Below, in pieces: positions 50,205 to 60,497 of a stretch of 64,000 bases of DNA. Source of the DNA: Bacteroides oleiciplenus YIT 12058. GTDB taxonomy: Bacteria > Bacteroidota > Bacteroidia > Bacteroidales > Bacteroidaceae. Where the stretch lies: contig NZ_JH992941.1 in assembly GCF_000315485.1 (NCBI RefSeq), positions 1 through 64,000 on the forward strand. The letters run 5' to 3'. Every line of letters begins with the position of its first letter. Position 1 is the first letter of the stretch. The notes under the pieces are model-generated. The model had not been told where the DNA came from and searched no databases. It saw only the letters and a list, made by a program, of their open reading frames with translations. The translations under genes and the position numbers were made by a program.

Positions 50205-53200
50205 TTATTTACGTTCGCGTTCAGCTTCGCTCTTTTCTTTCTCCAAAAGCACTTGCACATCTGGTTCCTCCTCCATCGGCGGACGGATTTTTTCCTGCAA
50301 GAATTCAAATATGATGTAGAAGACCGGGACAACAAAAAGTAATGCCAATGTACCTACAACCATACCACCTACGACACCCGTACCCAGAGAACTGTTGCCA
50401 TTGGCACCTGCACCGGAAGAGAACATCAGCGGAAGCATACCGAAAATCATGGTCAACACCGTCATCAGGATGGGACGCAAACGAACCTGTGCAGCAGAGT
50501 AAGCAGATTCCACAATACCCATTCCTTTGCGGCGACGCTCTATGGCGTACTCCGTAATCAGAATAGCCGTCTTAGCAAGCAAGCCAATCAACATAATCAC
50601 ACCTGTTTGTAGGTAGATGTTGTTTTCCAGTCCGAGTATTTTTGCGAAAAGGAATGACCCCATCAATCCGAACGGTACGGAGAAGATAACAGCAAACGGT
50701 ATGAGGAAACTCTCATAAAGACATGCCAGAATCAAATAGATAAGGAATATACAAATGGCATAGATGAAAACCGTCTGTGCTCCACCGCTACTTGCTTCTT
50801 CACGCGCCATACCACCATATTCGTATCCGTAGCCTGCCGGCAAGGATTGAGCCGCTACCTCTTCAATTACTTTCTGCACTTCACCGGAAGAATAACCATC
50901 TGCCGGATTCACATTGGCTGTGATGGTGCTGTAGAGATTGAAACGGTTCGCAGTTTCTGGTCCCAGTACTTGCGTCAGCGTCACAAATTGACTCACCGGA
51001 GCCATCTCCGTACCATTGCGCACAAACATATTGTTAAGTGACTGTTCATCCAGACGGTATTCGGGCGAGGCTTGCATCATCACACGATATACCTTACCGT
51101 ACTGGTTGTAGTTGGAAATATATGCACCACCGCAATAACTACCCAACGCATCGAGCACCGCACTTGGCGAAACTCCTGCACGCTTACACTTGGCCGCATC
51201 CACTTCTACCGACACCTGCGGGAAGTTGATAGCATAAGATGTATAAGCCATAGCCACCTCCGGACGTTGGTTCAGCGCACTAAGGAACTGTATGGCTGCA
51301 TCATAGAATGTAGCCAAATCTCCACCCGTCATATCCTGAAGGTTCAGTTCAAGGGAGTTACCCATACCGTAACCCGGAATCATGGCGGGCTGGAAACTGA
51401 ATATCTGTGCTTCTTTTATATTCTGGAATTGCGCATTGAGGCGCGAAACCACAGCATCCGAGTTATGCTCCTTACCTTTTCGTTCGTTCCAGTCTTTCAG
51501 GCGGACAATAATCGTACCATAAGAAGTTCCCTGGCCGGATATAAGTCCGTATCCGGCTACGCGGGCATAGTGCTCAATTTCGGGTGTATCCTGCAAGATA
51601 TTTTCCAACCGGTCCATCACTTTCGTGGTTTCATCAAGCGTACTTCCCGGTGAAATGCTGACATTCACCATGATGACACCCTGGTCTTCCTGCGGCACAA
51701 GCCCTGTCTTGGTGGTGCTCATCAAATAAATCAGCAATGCAACGGCAGCAACTAGTGAAGTCCATACCATCCAGCGGTGGCGGATAAAGAACATCACACC
51801 TTTCTTATATTTACCCAGCACGGCGTTGAACGAAGCATTGTAGGCAGCACGCACTCGTCCGTTAATGCTTTTAGCACTCTTGGTCCCGTCCGATGGACGC
51901 ATCATGATGGCGCACAAAGCGGGACACAGCGTCAGAGCCGAAATCATGGAGATACCCACGGCAGTTGCCATTGTGATGCCGAATTGCGTATAGAACACAC
52001 CCGAGGTACCTCCCATGAATGTTACGGGAATAAACACAGCCATGAACACACAGGTACAGGAGACAATAGCCATCGTTACATCGCCCATAGCATCTTTAGT
52101 GGCGAGATAAGGTGATTTATACCCGGCATCAAACTTAGATTGCACGGCTTCCACCACTACAATGGCGTCGTCCACCACCGTACCGATGGCAAGTACCAAG
52201 GCAAACAGCGTCAGGATGTTCAAACTGAATCCCGCAGCCACCAGGCAGGCAAACGTACCCACCAACGACACGATGATGGAGATGGACGGGATAAGTGTAC
52301 TCTTGAAGTCCTGCAAGAAGAAGTATACCACCAAGATTACCAGAATGATGGCAATAACCAGCGTCTCCACCACATTGTGTATGGAGGCGAAGAGGAAGTC
52401 GTTCGAGCTCATCATCGTGACGAACTCAGTTCCTTCCGGAAGGTTTTTCTCCATCCGCTCTATCTGGGCGGTAATCTCTTTGTTGACAGCAGTAGCATTG
52501 GAACCTGCCGTCTGGAATATCATATAGAGAACGGCAGGCTTACTGTCCATCTCACTACGGAAACTATAAGTCATTGTGCCCAGTTCCACGTCTGCCACAT
52601 CTTTCAGGCGAAGTACAGAACCGTCTTCACGCGAACGGACAACGGTGTTCTGGAATTCTTCCACACTCTTCAGGCGTCCGCGATATTTCATCGTAAACTG
52701 GAAGACATTTTTCGAGCTCTCGCCCAGTGAACCGGTGGGGGCTTCAATGTTCTGCTCGCCTAACACGCCGGTTATATCCGAGGGCACCAGCCCATATTGT
52801 GCCATCCGTTCCGGTTTCAGCCAGATACGCATACTATACGTATCGCCCAACTCCATAACATCTCCCACTCCCTCGATACGTTTTATCTGGGGAATGACGT
52901 TAATGTCCAGATAATTGGCAAGAAAAGTCTGGTCGTAGCGACCATCGGTACAAACCAAAGCGCCAATCTGCAAGAAACTGGTCTGGCGTTTCATCGTGCT
53001 TACACCTACTTTCGTAACTTCTGCCGGAAGTAATCCCTGCGCTTTAGCCACACGGTTCTGCACATTGACTGCCGCCATATCGGGGTCCGTGCCCTGCTTG
53101 AAGTAAACTTGTATAATGGCCAAGCCCGCATTAGAGGCGCTGGAAGTGATGTACATCATATCTTCCACACCATTGATGCTCTCTTCCAACGGCATAATGA

Positions 53201-53384
53201 CACTGTTCATTACTGCCTCGGCATCGGCACCCGTATAGCTGGCGGACACGTATACCGTGGGAGGTGCAATGTCGGGATACTGCTCCACCGGCAGGGTGAA
53301 GAGCGAAATAAGCCCTATGACCAGAATCAGTACGGAGATGGAGATAGCCATCACCGGCCGTTTAATAAACATATTTCCTTTCAT
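50205..53384 (-). CDS. RND multidrug efflux pump (AcrB/HAE1 type)
   Basis: 1059 residues, full length for the family. Twelve membrane helices and two large periplasmic loops are expected. The proton-relay Asp pair is visible in GTVVDDAIVVVEA (TM4), and FFIRHRWMVW and GLVPQEDQG mark the second half. It exports lipophilic or amphiphilic compounds by proton antiport together with the adaptor and channel of this operon. The B. fragilis bme pumps are of this type; which paralogue cannot be told. Confidence 0.95.
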   Translation of the reverse strand: MKGNMFIKRPVMAISISVLILVIGLISLFTLPVEQYPDIAPPTVYVSASYTGADAEAVMNSVIMPLEESINGVEDMMYITSSASNAGLAIIQVYFKQGTDPDMAAVNVQNRVAKAQGLLPAEVTKVGVSTMKRQTSFLQIGALVCTDGRYDQTFLANYLDINVIPQIKRIEGVGDVMELGDTYSMRIWLKPERMAQYGLVPSDITGVLGEQNIEAPTGSLGESSKNVFQFTMKYRGRLKSVEEFQNTVVRSREDGSVLRLKDVADVELGTMTYSFRSEMDSKPAVLYMIFQTAGSNATAVNKEITAQIERMEKNLPEGTEFVTMMSSNDFLFASIHNVVETLVIAIILVILVVYFFLQDFKSTLIPSISIIVSLVGTFACLVAAGFSLNILTLFALVLAIGTVVDDAIVVVEAVQSKFDAGYKSPYLATKDAMGDVTMAIVSCTCVFMAVFIPVTFMGGTSGVFYTQFGITMATAVGISMISALTLCPALCAIMMRPSDGTKSAKSINGRVRAAYNASFNAVLGKYKKGVMFFIRHRWMVWTSLVAAVALLIYLMSTTKTGLVPQEDQGVIMVNVSISPGSTLDETTKVMDRLENILQDTPEIEHYARVAGYGLISGQGTSYGTIIVRLKDWNERKGKEHNSDAVVSRLNAQFQNIKEAQIFSFQPAMIPGYGMGNSLELNLQDMTGGDLATFYDAAIQFLSALNQRPEVAMAYTSYAINFPQVSVEVDAAKCKRAGVSPSAVLDALGSYCGGAYISNYNQYGKVYRVMMQASPEYRLDEQSLNNMFVRNGTEMAPVSQFVTLTQVLGPETANRFNLYSTITANVNPADGYSSGEVQKVIEEVAAQSLPAGYGYEYGGMAREEASSGGAQTVFIYAICIFLIYLILACLYESFLIPFAVIFSVPFGLMGSFLFAKILGLENNIYLQTGVIMLIGLLAKTAILITEYAIERRRKGMGIVESAYSAAQVRLRPILMTVLTMIFGMLPLMFSSGAGANGNSSLGTGVVGGMVVGTLALLFVVPVFYIIFEFLQEKIRPPMEEEPDVQVLLEKEKSEAERERK

Positions 53385-53398
53385 AATCAGTCTCCTTC

Positions 53399-54505
53399 TT
53401 ATTTAACTTGTGTACCCTCGCGCACCAGTCCGGCACCTTGTGATACAATCTCATCACCGGCTTTCAATCCGTCCAGCACTACATATTCGCGTCCGTTGCT
53501 GATTCCGGCTACGGTAATCAGGGTGGAGACAGCTTTACCATCCACTACCTTATATACAATAGTCTTATCCTGCATCCGCACAGTGGCTGTCTGCGGAATG
53601 GCAATACAATCTTTATAGATGCTCGGCACTACTACCGTGCCCGATGCTCCGCTATGAAGCAAACGAGATCCGTTGGGAAACACCACGCGTGCCACTACAG
53701 TACCCGTCTGTCGGTCGATGACCCCACTGATGGATTCGATAATACCTTTCTTATTATATACTGAATTGTCATTCAGTATAAGTTCCACTTCCGGCATGTT
53801 TTTCAAAGCTTCGTCCATGTCGCCATACTGGCGGGTCAGAGCAAGCAACTGATTCTCGGTCATGGAGAAATAGACATACATATCCGAGTTATCACTGACC
53901 GTAGTGAGCGGATAGGGCATGCCGGCACTTACCAACGCGCCTACACGATAGGGCAATGCGCCTACTACTCCGTCACAGGGACTTTTCACCTCGGTATAGG
54001 AAAAGTTGTTGCGGGCGCTTATTTCCTGGGCCTCAGCTTGTGCCAGTTGGGCTTTGGCAGTGAGATAAGAATTCTCAGCTGTCTTCAGGCTGAATTCCGA
54101 AACCACTTTCTGTGCATACAATTCCCGGTTGCTCTTGTAGGTCAACTCGGCAGTTGCCAATGCAGCGCGTGCAGCCTCCACATTAGCAGTGGCGGTTTTG
54201 AGTGCAGCCCTGTAAGGAACCTGGTCGATGATGAAAAGCGGCTGTCCCCGGCGCACCTTCTGGCCCTCAGTTACACAAAGTTTCTCAATTGTACCCGATA
54301 CCTGCGGATAGATATCAATATCCTGCCGCCCGCGTATGCTCGCCGAATAGGAAGAAGAAAGTTCCTTATCCGCCGCCTCTACCTGCATTACTGCATAAGA
54401 AGAAGATTTCACTTCTGCATCCGGTGCTTGCTTGCAAGATGCCATCCACACTGTACAACCGACAATCCCTATCAGCCGTATCCATTTTTTGTTCACTGTA
54501 ATCAT
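53399..54505 (-). CDS. RND membrane fusion (adaptor) lipoprotein
   Basis: 368 residues. Signal with lipobox MASC (Cys24). Lipoyl/barrel-sandwich halves, a helical hairpin (about 90-150: ATANVEAARAALATAELTYK) and beta-barrel strands (AARVVFPNGSRLLHSGASG-like region) fit the AcrA/MexA class. First gene of the operon, 14 bp before the pump. A perfect -7 box lies upstream, facing the AraC-type regulator gene. Confidence 0.92.
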   Translation of the reverse strand: MITVNKKWIRLIGIVGCTVWMASCKQAPDAEVKSSSYAVMQVEAADKELSSSYSASIRGRQDIDIYPQVSGTIEKLCVTEGQKVRRGQPLFIIDQVPYRAALKTATANVEAARAALATAELTYKSNRELYAQKVVSEFSLKTAENSYLTAKAQLAQAEAQEISARNNFSYTEVKSPCDGVVGALPYRVGALVSAGMPYPLTTVSDNSDMYVYFSMTENQLLALTRQYGDMDEALKNMPEVELILNDNSVYNKKGIIESISGVIDRQTGTVVARVVFPNGSRLLHSGASGTVVVPSIYKDCIAIPQTATVRMQDKTIVYKVVDGKAVSTLITVAGISNGREYVVLDGLKAGDEIVSQGAGLVREGTQVK

Positions 54506-54538
54506 ACTTACTCTTTTTATCTTTTGTTAAATCCTGGA

Positions 54539-54546
54539 CAAAAGTA
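54539..54546 (-). promoter_or_regulatory. -7 box of RND operon
   Basis: Minus strand TACTTTTG, 33 bp before the adaptor ATG. The 180 bp to the divergent regulator contain no clear -33 TTTG at ideal spacing, as expected for an activated promoter. Confidence 0.55.
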
Positions 54547-54728
54547 GGAGAAAGGAACAAAGCAACAGTGACCAATTTCCCTCCATGAATGTCCCATTTT
54601 CGCCATTTATGATTTTTATAGCTAACTATTTGTCAACAAACGACATATCAAACAATTATGAAGGAGAATAGAACATCCTGTTTTCCCCATTATTCACCAA
54701 CTTTGCAAAAAGTAAAAAAGAAAAGAAT

Positions 54729-55640
54729 ATGGAAAAACAGAACATTAAAACTGTGGATATAGAAGATTTTAAGACCAGTCAACATGTCCTTGACTATGTA
54801 GACGATGACTTTGCAATAGTCAACAGTCTGGATGGGATTCCTTATAGTGAGGATACGGTAAGATTGGGATGCTTCCTCATTGCCGTTTGCATAGAAGGGT
54901 GCATTCAACTGGACATCAACTGCCGGACATACAAGTTACAGGCGGGAGACTTGCTACTCGGCCTTCCCAATACCATCATCAACCATATGCTGCTGAGTCC
55001 TAAACATAAGATAAGACTTGCAGGGTTCTCTACCCGATTCCTGCAACGCATCATCAAAATGGAAAAGGATATATGGGACACCGCCGTCCACATTCACAAC
55101 AATCCGGTGAAGTCTATTGGCGAAGATAGGGATTCGCCCATTTTCACATTCTATCGCGATTTAATCGTTGCAAAAATAAATGATGAACCGCATTGTTATC
55201 ATAGGGAAGTGATACAACATATCTTTGCCGCCCTCTTTTGTGAAATGCTGGGACAACTCAACAAGGAAATTACCTCCTCCGATACACCAGTCCGTCCGAA
55301 AGAAGGCATCAAACAGTCTGATTACATCCTGTGGAAATTCATGGAATTGCTGTCGAAAGACAATGGCATGCATCGTTCAGTGACTTATTTTGCTGACGCA
55401 CTTTGCTATACGCCTAAGCATTTCTCGAAAGTCATTAAACAGGCGTGCGGCAGAAATCCGCTGGATTTAATTAATGAAACGGCCATAGAACATATCAAGT
55501 ATCGGCTGAAGCGTTCGGATAAGTCCATCAAGGAAATTGCGGAAGAGTTCAATTTCCCCAATCAATCTTTCTTCGGGAAATACGTAAAGGTGCATCTGGG
55601 AACATCGCCGATAAACTACAGGAATACTAAAGAGGAGTGA
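54729..55640 (+). CDS. AraC-family transcriptional regulator
   Basis: 303 residues. The N-terminal half is a cupin-like sensing domain (GCIQLDINCRTYKLQAGDLL). The C-terminal double HTH spans about 205-300: VTYFADALCYTPKHFSKVIK and SIKEIAEEFNFPNQSFFGKY. Divergently transcribed from the RND operon with 223 bp between, so it is the likely regulator of the pump, inducer unknown. Confidence 0.9.
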   Translation: MEKQNIKTVDIEDFKTSQHVLDYVDDDFAIVNSLDGIPYSEDTVRLGCFLIAVCIEGCIQLDINCRTYKLQAGDLLLGLPNTIINHMLLSPKHKIRLAGFSTRFLQRIIKMEKDIWDTAVHIHNNPVKSIGEDRDSPIFTFYRDLIVAKINDEPHCYHREVIQHIFAALFCEMLGQLNKEITSSDTPVRPKEGIKQSDYILWKFMELLSKDNGMHRSVTYFADALCYTPKHFSKVIKQACGRNPLDLINETAIEHIKYRLKRSDKSIKEIAEEFNFPNQSFFGKYVKVHLGTSPINYRNTKEE

Positions 55641-55725
55641 TATGGAGAAGAATATTGCATTTCAGCAAATCCATCAGCTTCTTTATTTGTTACTATTCTA
55701 AACGAACAGTAACAAAACCCCGATT

Positions 55726-57762
55726 ATGAAATCCAAATCTTTATTCTTATTAATAATAGCACTACTTTCCAGCTTCACGCTCGGAGCGCAAAACCGCAAG
55801 AAAGTAGGAGTCGTATTGAGTGGCGGTGGTGCCAAAGGAGTAGCACACATCGGAGCTTTGAAGGTGATAGAAGAAGCAGGTATTCCGATTGATTATATAG
55901 TGGGAACAAGCATGGGTGCCATTGTGGGTGGGTTATACGCCATCGGATATACCCCGCAGCAACTGGACAGTATGGTCAATGTGCAGGACTGGAAATATTT
56001 ATTGTCCGATGCCTCCAATCCGGAAACCACATTGCTGAGCGAGAAACTGAGGGAAGAGCATTATCTGCTGTCTGTGCCGATTGCAGGAAAATCAGCACAT
56101 GTATCGGATGCAGGGATTATAAAAGGAAGGAACATATCACGGTTACTTTCAGAGTTGACAGTGGGTTATCATGACTCCATCTCCTTCAACCGCCTGCCTA
56201 TTCCGTTCGCTTGCGTATCAGATAACATCGTGAATGGCAGTAAAGTCGTTTTCCATAAAGGAATCCTGGCAACTGCCATGCGTGCCAGTATGTCCATTCC
56301 GGGGGTGTTTGCACCTGTCTATCTCGATGGCATGGTGCTGGTGGACGGCGGGCTGACGGACAATTATCCCGTAGACATCGCCCGAGAAATGGGAGCGGAA
56401 ATCATTATCGGCGTTGATGTGCAAAATCCACTGATGAAGGCAGATGAACTGACAAGTTTGTCGAGTGTGCTGGGACAGATTATTAATCTGGTGGGAGAAG
56501 AAAGTTACCGGAAGAATGTGAAGGACAGCAATATACATATACAAGTAGATGTAGACGGATACTCAGCGGCAAGTTTCAATCACGCGGCAATAGACACCTT
56601 GATGCGCCGGGGAAAAGAGGCGGCGATGAAGGACTGGGATAAACTGATTGCCCTGAAAAAGGAAATAGGCATCAGTACGAACTATCGGGCGGAATATCCC
56701 GGCCCGTTCAAGATACCGGCACCTGCAATGCTGGATACGATACCGTCCGTAGCACAGATTGCTCCGCATGTGAAGCCTGTGAATACCATAAATATAGGAG
56801 GCAGATTCGATAATGAAGAATTGGCAGTGCTATTGCTGAATGCAAGGGCATATCTCGGAAAGCAAAAGAAATCGCAATTAAGCGCCACTACTCGACTGGG
56901 AAAGCGGACGTTCGGACGGCTGGAATACATATATTCACCACGTGAAAACTGGAATATAAACACGGGGTATCAGATAGGGTACAATGACTTCAATCTCTAC
57001 GGAGAAGGAAAGCGGTTGATGAACCTGACTTACGTGCATCACTCACTCTGGATGGGATTTACGAAGAGTTGGTATAAGCTACTCGTAAATGCAGGTATCC
57101 ATTTCGAGAAATATAATTATCATGATTGGCCATCGGGACCGGATGTCGTTCTGACGAAATCGAGCGACAAGGCCTTGCTCAGTTATCAGGCCAGCATCAT
57201 GTACAACAGCCTGAATAATCAGCGATTCTCTACAAGTGGTATGGAATGGGAAGCGGCGTACAGGCTTTACACGGATAATATGGTAACCTATGGCTCAGAT
57301 AGTCCCGTATCAGTATTTCAGACACATTGGAGCGGGTATTTCTCTCCGAACAAGATTTTCACCATTATGCCGTCAGTGTATGGCAGGGTAGTCGGAAAGA
57401 ATACGCAATCTCTGGCAATATCAAACTTTGTAGGCGGAAATGTGCCGGGACGGTATATGGAGCAACAGATTCCTTTCACCGGTATCAATCATATAGAAAT
57501 GAGCCCGGACGCTTTGTTGACGGGAATGCTGGGAGTGAGGGCAAGAACTTACAAGAATCAATACATCGTTGTCCGTGGCAGTTACGGACGGGCGGCGGAT
57601 AAAATAGAGAACCTATTCGGCGGAACAAATACTCATGCACTGGCAGGCGGCAGCATAGGCTACTGCTACAATAGTATCATCGGACCGATTGAGGCAGAAC
57701 TGAATTATTCTAACCAATCAAAGAAGCTGGGATATTATATCGGGATTGGATTTACATTTTAA
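55726..57762 (+). CDS. Patatin-like phospholipase with beta-barrel (PlpD type)
   Basis: 678 residues. Signal peptide about 1-21. Patatin domain: oxyanion GGGAKG (33-38), nucleophile Ser62 in GTSMG, Asp207 in LVDGGLTDN. After a linker and a POTRA-like segment (about 345-375), the C-terminal 280 residues form strands of a surface antigen/BamA-like 16-strand barrel. This matches type Vd autotransporters, which place a phospholipase at the outer membrane. All catalytic residues are present. Confidence 0.9.
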   Translation: MKSKSLFLLIIALLSSFTLGAQNRKKVGVVLSGGGAKGVAHIGALKVIEEAGIPIDYIVGTSMGAIVGGLYAIGYTPQQLDSMVNVQDWKYLLSDASNPETTLLSEKLREEHYLLSVPIAGKSAHVSDAGIIKGRNISRLLSELTVGYHDSISFNRLPIPFACVSDNIVNGSKVVFHKGILATAMRASMSIPGVFAPVYLDGMVLVDGGLTDNYPVDIAREMGAEIIIGVDVQNPLMKADELTSLSSVLGQIINLVGEESYRKNVKDSNIHIQVDVDGYSAASFNHAAIDTLMRRGKEAAMKDWDKLIALKKEIGISTNYRAEYPGPFKIPAPAMLDTIPSVAQIAPHVKPVNTINIGGRFDNEELAVLLLNARAYLGKQKKSQLSATTRLGKRTFGRLEYIYSPRENWNINTGYQIGYNDFNLYGEGKRLMNLTYVHHSLWMGFTKSWYKLLVNAGIHFEKYNYHDWPSGPDVVLTKSSDKALLSYQASIMYNSLNNQRFSTSGMEWEAAYRLYTDNMVTYGSDSPVSVFQTHWSGYFSPNKIFTIMPSVYGRVVGKNTQSLAISNFVGGNVPGRYMEQQIPFTGINHIEMSPDALLTGMLGVRARTYKNQYIVVRGSYGRAADKIENLFGGTNTHALAGGSIGYCYNSIIGPIEAELNYSNQSKKLGYYIGIGFTF

Positions 57763-57764
57763 AA

Positions 57765-58100
57765 TTACTCTTTCGCCTCTTCCTGCGGAATGCGTATCGA
57801 TGTGTACAACTCCAGCACAGCCGCAACCGTCAGGCAGACAATCCACTCATTGCCACGAGTGAAGAGCATGAATGCGCCTGTAAGTACCAATAGCAACGCA
57901 CCGAAAATCTGTTGACGGCGAAGACGTTTCACATTAGGTTTATTACTCTTGGAAGGGGAATTAATCTGGGCCAGCGCCACCATAGTAGCGCCAATCGTAT
58001 ATATATAAGGTGCAAATTCCCAGCCGGTGATGTACACGGCAGCACCAAACAGCGCCATCACAGCGCCTACAGTAAACAAAGCAGGTATCAGGGATTTCAT
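57765..58100 (-). CDS. Small membrane protein
   Basis: 111 residues with three or four hydrophobic helices (FTVGAVMALFGAAVYITG, YIYTIGATMVALAQ, IFGALLLVLTGAFMLF, WIVCLTVAAVLELY). Coupled by a 4-bp overlap to the FtsB-like gene. A conserved neighbour of that gene in Bacteroides; function unknown. Confidence 0.75.
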   Translation of the reverse strand: MKSLIPALFTVGAVMALFGAAVYITGWEFAPYIYTIGATMVALAQINSPSKSNKPNVKRLRRQQIFGALLLVLTGAFMLFTRGNEWIVCLTVAAVLELYTSIRIPQEEAKE

Positions 58101-58405
58101 TCTTCGATGTCTTCTTCAAATACGTAAATATCTTCATTCGGTTTCTTCATCAGGTACTTCTCGCGCGCAATGCGCTCGATGGCACCGGAATCCACAGCCA
58201 ACTCGTTCAGCCGTTCCGTGTTATCTTCATACTCCACCCGGTATTTCTCTATTTCAGAGTTCAGGCGGCTGATTTCATTCGCATACCCCATACGGCGCAC
58301 AATGCTGTTCTCGTCCAGAAAGCCGACAATCACCACAAACGCCACAAACGTAATCAGGTATTTATGCTTGCGGACAAATATCCAAAGCGTCGCTAATTTA
58401 TCCAT
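58097..58405 (-). CDS. FtsB/DivIC-like cell division protein
   Basis: 102 residues: one N-terminal membrane helix (YLITFVAFVVIVGFL, about 16-30), a periplasmic coiled coil (EISRLNSEIEKYRVEYEDN) and the conserved IERIAREKYLMKKPNEDIYV end. This is the septum formation initiator family, a partner of FtsL/FtsQ at the division site. Next to dnaX, an arrangement I recognise from Bacteroides. Confidence 0.87.
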   Translation of the reverse strand: MDKLATLWIFVRKHKYLITFVAFVVIVGFLDENSIVRRMGYANEISRLNSEIEKYRVEYEDNTERLNELAVDSGAIERIAREKYLMKKPNEDIYVFEEDIEE

Positions 58406-58512
58406 TGATAAACAAATTAATAATGAAAGAATTAATAATTAAAAAGAAGCCGGGGACAGTTTCTTCGCCTACAAAGATAAGAGGAATAACTGAGAAATTC
58501 CTTTTTTTTGTG

Positions 58513-58520
58513 TACATTTG
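58513..58520 (+). promoter_or_regulatory. -7 box of dnaX
   Basis: TACATTTG, perfect, about 33 bp before the dnaX ATG. No ideal -33. Confidence 0.55.
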
Positions 58521-58553
58521 CACAAATTGTAACGGACAAGAATATCCCGAATC

Positions 58554-60407
58554 ATGGAAAACTATATCGTATCGGCACGAAAATACCGCCCTGCCACCTT
58601 TGAGTCGGTAGTGGGACAACGTGCCCTGACCACTACGCTGAAGAATGCCATCGCCACCGGTAAACTGGCTCATGCCTACCTGTTCTGCGGACCACGCGGT
58701 GTAGGGAAAACAACCTGTGCCCGCATCTTCGCCAAGACCATCAACTGCATGAGCCCCACAGCAGACGGAGAGGCCTGCAACCAATGTGAGTCATGCACAG
58801 CTTTCAACGAGCAGCGGTCATACAACATCCATGAACTGGATGCCGCATCCAACAACTCCGTGGATGACATCCGCCAACTGGTGGAACAGGTGCGCATTCC
58901 GCCCCAGATAGGAAAATACAAAGTATACATCATTGACGAGGTACATATGTTGTCAGCATCAGCTTTCAACGCTTTCCTGAAAACTCTGGAAGAACCGCCC
59001 CGTCATGCCATCTTTATCCTCGCCACCACGGAGAAGCACAAGATTCTGCCGACCATCCTGTCACGCTGCCAAATATACGACTTCAACCGCATCAATGTGG
59101 ACGATACGGTCGCTCATCTGGCATACGTTGCCTCCAAAGAAGGGATTACCGCAGAGCCGGAAGCTCTGAACGTCATTGCCCTGAAAGCCGACGGCGGTAT
59201 GCGCGATGCCTTGTCCATCTTCGACCAGGTAGTCAGCTTCACCGGCGGACACATCAGCTATAAGAGTGTAATCGAGAATCTGAATGTGCTGGATTATGAA
59301 TACTACTTCCGGCTGACAGACCATTTTCTGGCAAACCAAGTCGGCAATGCCTTGTTATTGCTGAATGATGTACTGAACAAGGGATTCGATGCCAGCCATT
59401 TTGTAACTGGTCTGTCTTCGCACTTCCGCGACCTGCTGGTAAGTAAAGACCCTGCCACATTGGCATTGCTCGAAGTGGGTGCCAGCATCCGCGAACGCTA
59501 TCAGGCTCAGGCACAAAAGTGTCCGTTGCCTTTCCTCTATCGGGCGATGAAACTCTGCAATGATTGCGACCTGAATTACCGTGCCAGCAAGAACAAGCGA
59601 TTGCTGGTGGAACTAACCTTGATACAGGTTGCTCAGCTTACCGCCGAGGGGGACGACGTGAGCGGTGGGCGCCGCCCTAAACAAGCTATAAAACCCATAT
59701 TCTCGCAACCTGCCGCTGCTCAGCAGCCACAGGCTGTATCTGCTATGCCCCAACCACAAGCAACAACTAATGCCGCTCCGGCTCATCCCCAGCCGACACA
59801 GCAAGCCCCCGCAGCCCAGGCTGCCCCTGCATCACCGCAATCTCAACAGCCCTTTGGTTCACAGGCTGCCATGCGCCCCACTCCTACCGCCGTATTGATG
59901 GCACAAGGAAAAGAAGAAAAGAAGATACCTGTAATGAAAATGTCCGGCCTGGGTGTCTCCATCAAGCGTTCACAGGCTGAAGAAGATAAGAAGCAGGCTG
60001 CTGAAACCGTTACTGCCCGGCAAAACGCACAACCTGAAGAAGACTTCATCTTCAATGAGAAAGATGTGAATTACTACTGGCAGGAATATGCCGGACGTCT
60101 GCCTCAGGAACAGACCGCTCTTGCCAAACGTATGCAAGTAATCCGTCTGACGATGCTGGATGCTACAACTTTCGAAGCTGTAGTAGAAAATGACATCGCA
60201 GCCAAAGAGTTCACCGACCTGATTCCTACCCTGCAAGGATACTTGCGTAAACGGCTTAAAAACAGTAAAGCTACTATGACTGTCCGCGTCAGCGCCCCCA
60301 CCGAAAAAGTGCGTGCCTACAGCCGCGTAGAGAAGTTCCAGTTGATGGCACAAAAGAATAATGCACTATTACAGCTAAAGGAAGAGTTCGGTCTTGAGCT
60401 CTATTGA
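58554..60407 (+). CDS. dnaX: DNA polymerase III subunit gamma/tau
   Basis: 617 residues. AAA clamp-loader ATPase: Walker A GPRGVGKTT (about 47-55), zinc-binding CNQCESC (about 76-82), DEVHMLS (about 123-129), sensor ATTEKHK. After about residue 380 comes a long Pro/Gln/Ala-rich linker (about 385-450) and the C-terminal tau domain. It loads the sliding clamp and links polymerases to helicase. No internal A AAA AAG slip site was noticed, so a frameshifted gamma form is not predicted. Confidence 0.95.
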   Translation: MENYIVSARKYRPATFESVVGQRALTTTLKNAIATGKLAHAYLFCGPRGVGKTTCARIFAKTINCMSPTADGEACNQCESCTAFNEQRSYNIHELDAASNNSVDDIRQLVEQVRIPPQIGKYKVYIIDEVHMLSASAFNAFLKTLEEPPRHAIFILATTEKHKILPTILSRCQIYDFNRINVDDTVAHLAYVASKEGITAEPEALNVIALKADGGMRDALSIFDQVVSFTGGHISYKSVIENLNVLDYEYYFRLTDHFLANQVGNALLLLNDVLNKGFDASHFVTGLSSHFRDLLVSKDPATLALLEVGASIRERYQAQAQKCPLPFLYRAMKLCNDCDLNYRASKNKRLLVELTLIQVAQLTAEGDDVSGGRRPKQAIKPIFSQPAAAQQPQAVSAMPQPQATTNAAPAHPQPTQQAPAAQAAPASPQSQQPFGSQAAMRPTPTAVLMAQGKEEKKIPVMKMSGLGVSIKRSQAEEDKKQAAETVTARQNAQPEEDFIFNEKDVNYYWQEYAGRLPQEQTALAKRMQVIRLTMLDATTFEAVVENDIAAKEFTDLIPTLQGYLRKRLKNSKATMTVRVSAPTEKVRAYSRVEKFQLMAQKNNALLQLKEEFGLELY

Positions 60408-60461
60408 CAACTAAATAAAACATTTATCCAACAAAAAATTTTATTTTTTTAGTTTTATCAT

Positions 60462-60469
60462 TACATTTG
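60462..60469 (+). promoter_or_regulatory. -7 box of kinase pair
   Basis: TACATTTG, perfect, 28 bp before the first kinase start, preceded by a T-rich tract. Confidence 0.6.
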
Positions 60470-60497
60470 CGAAGAAACTAATAAAATATCTTCTACT

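Noticed and set aside
58554..60407. Frameshifted gamma form of dnaX
   Set aside because: No A AAA AAG type heptamer with a downstream hairpin was found in frame.
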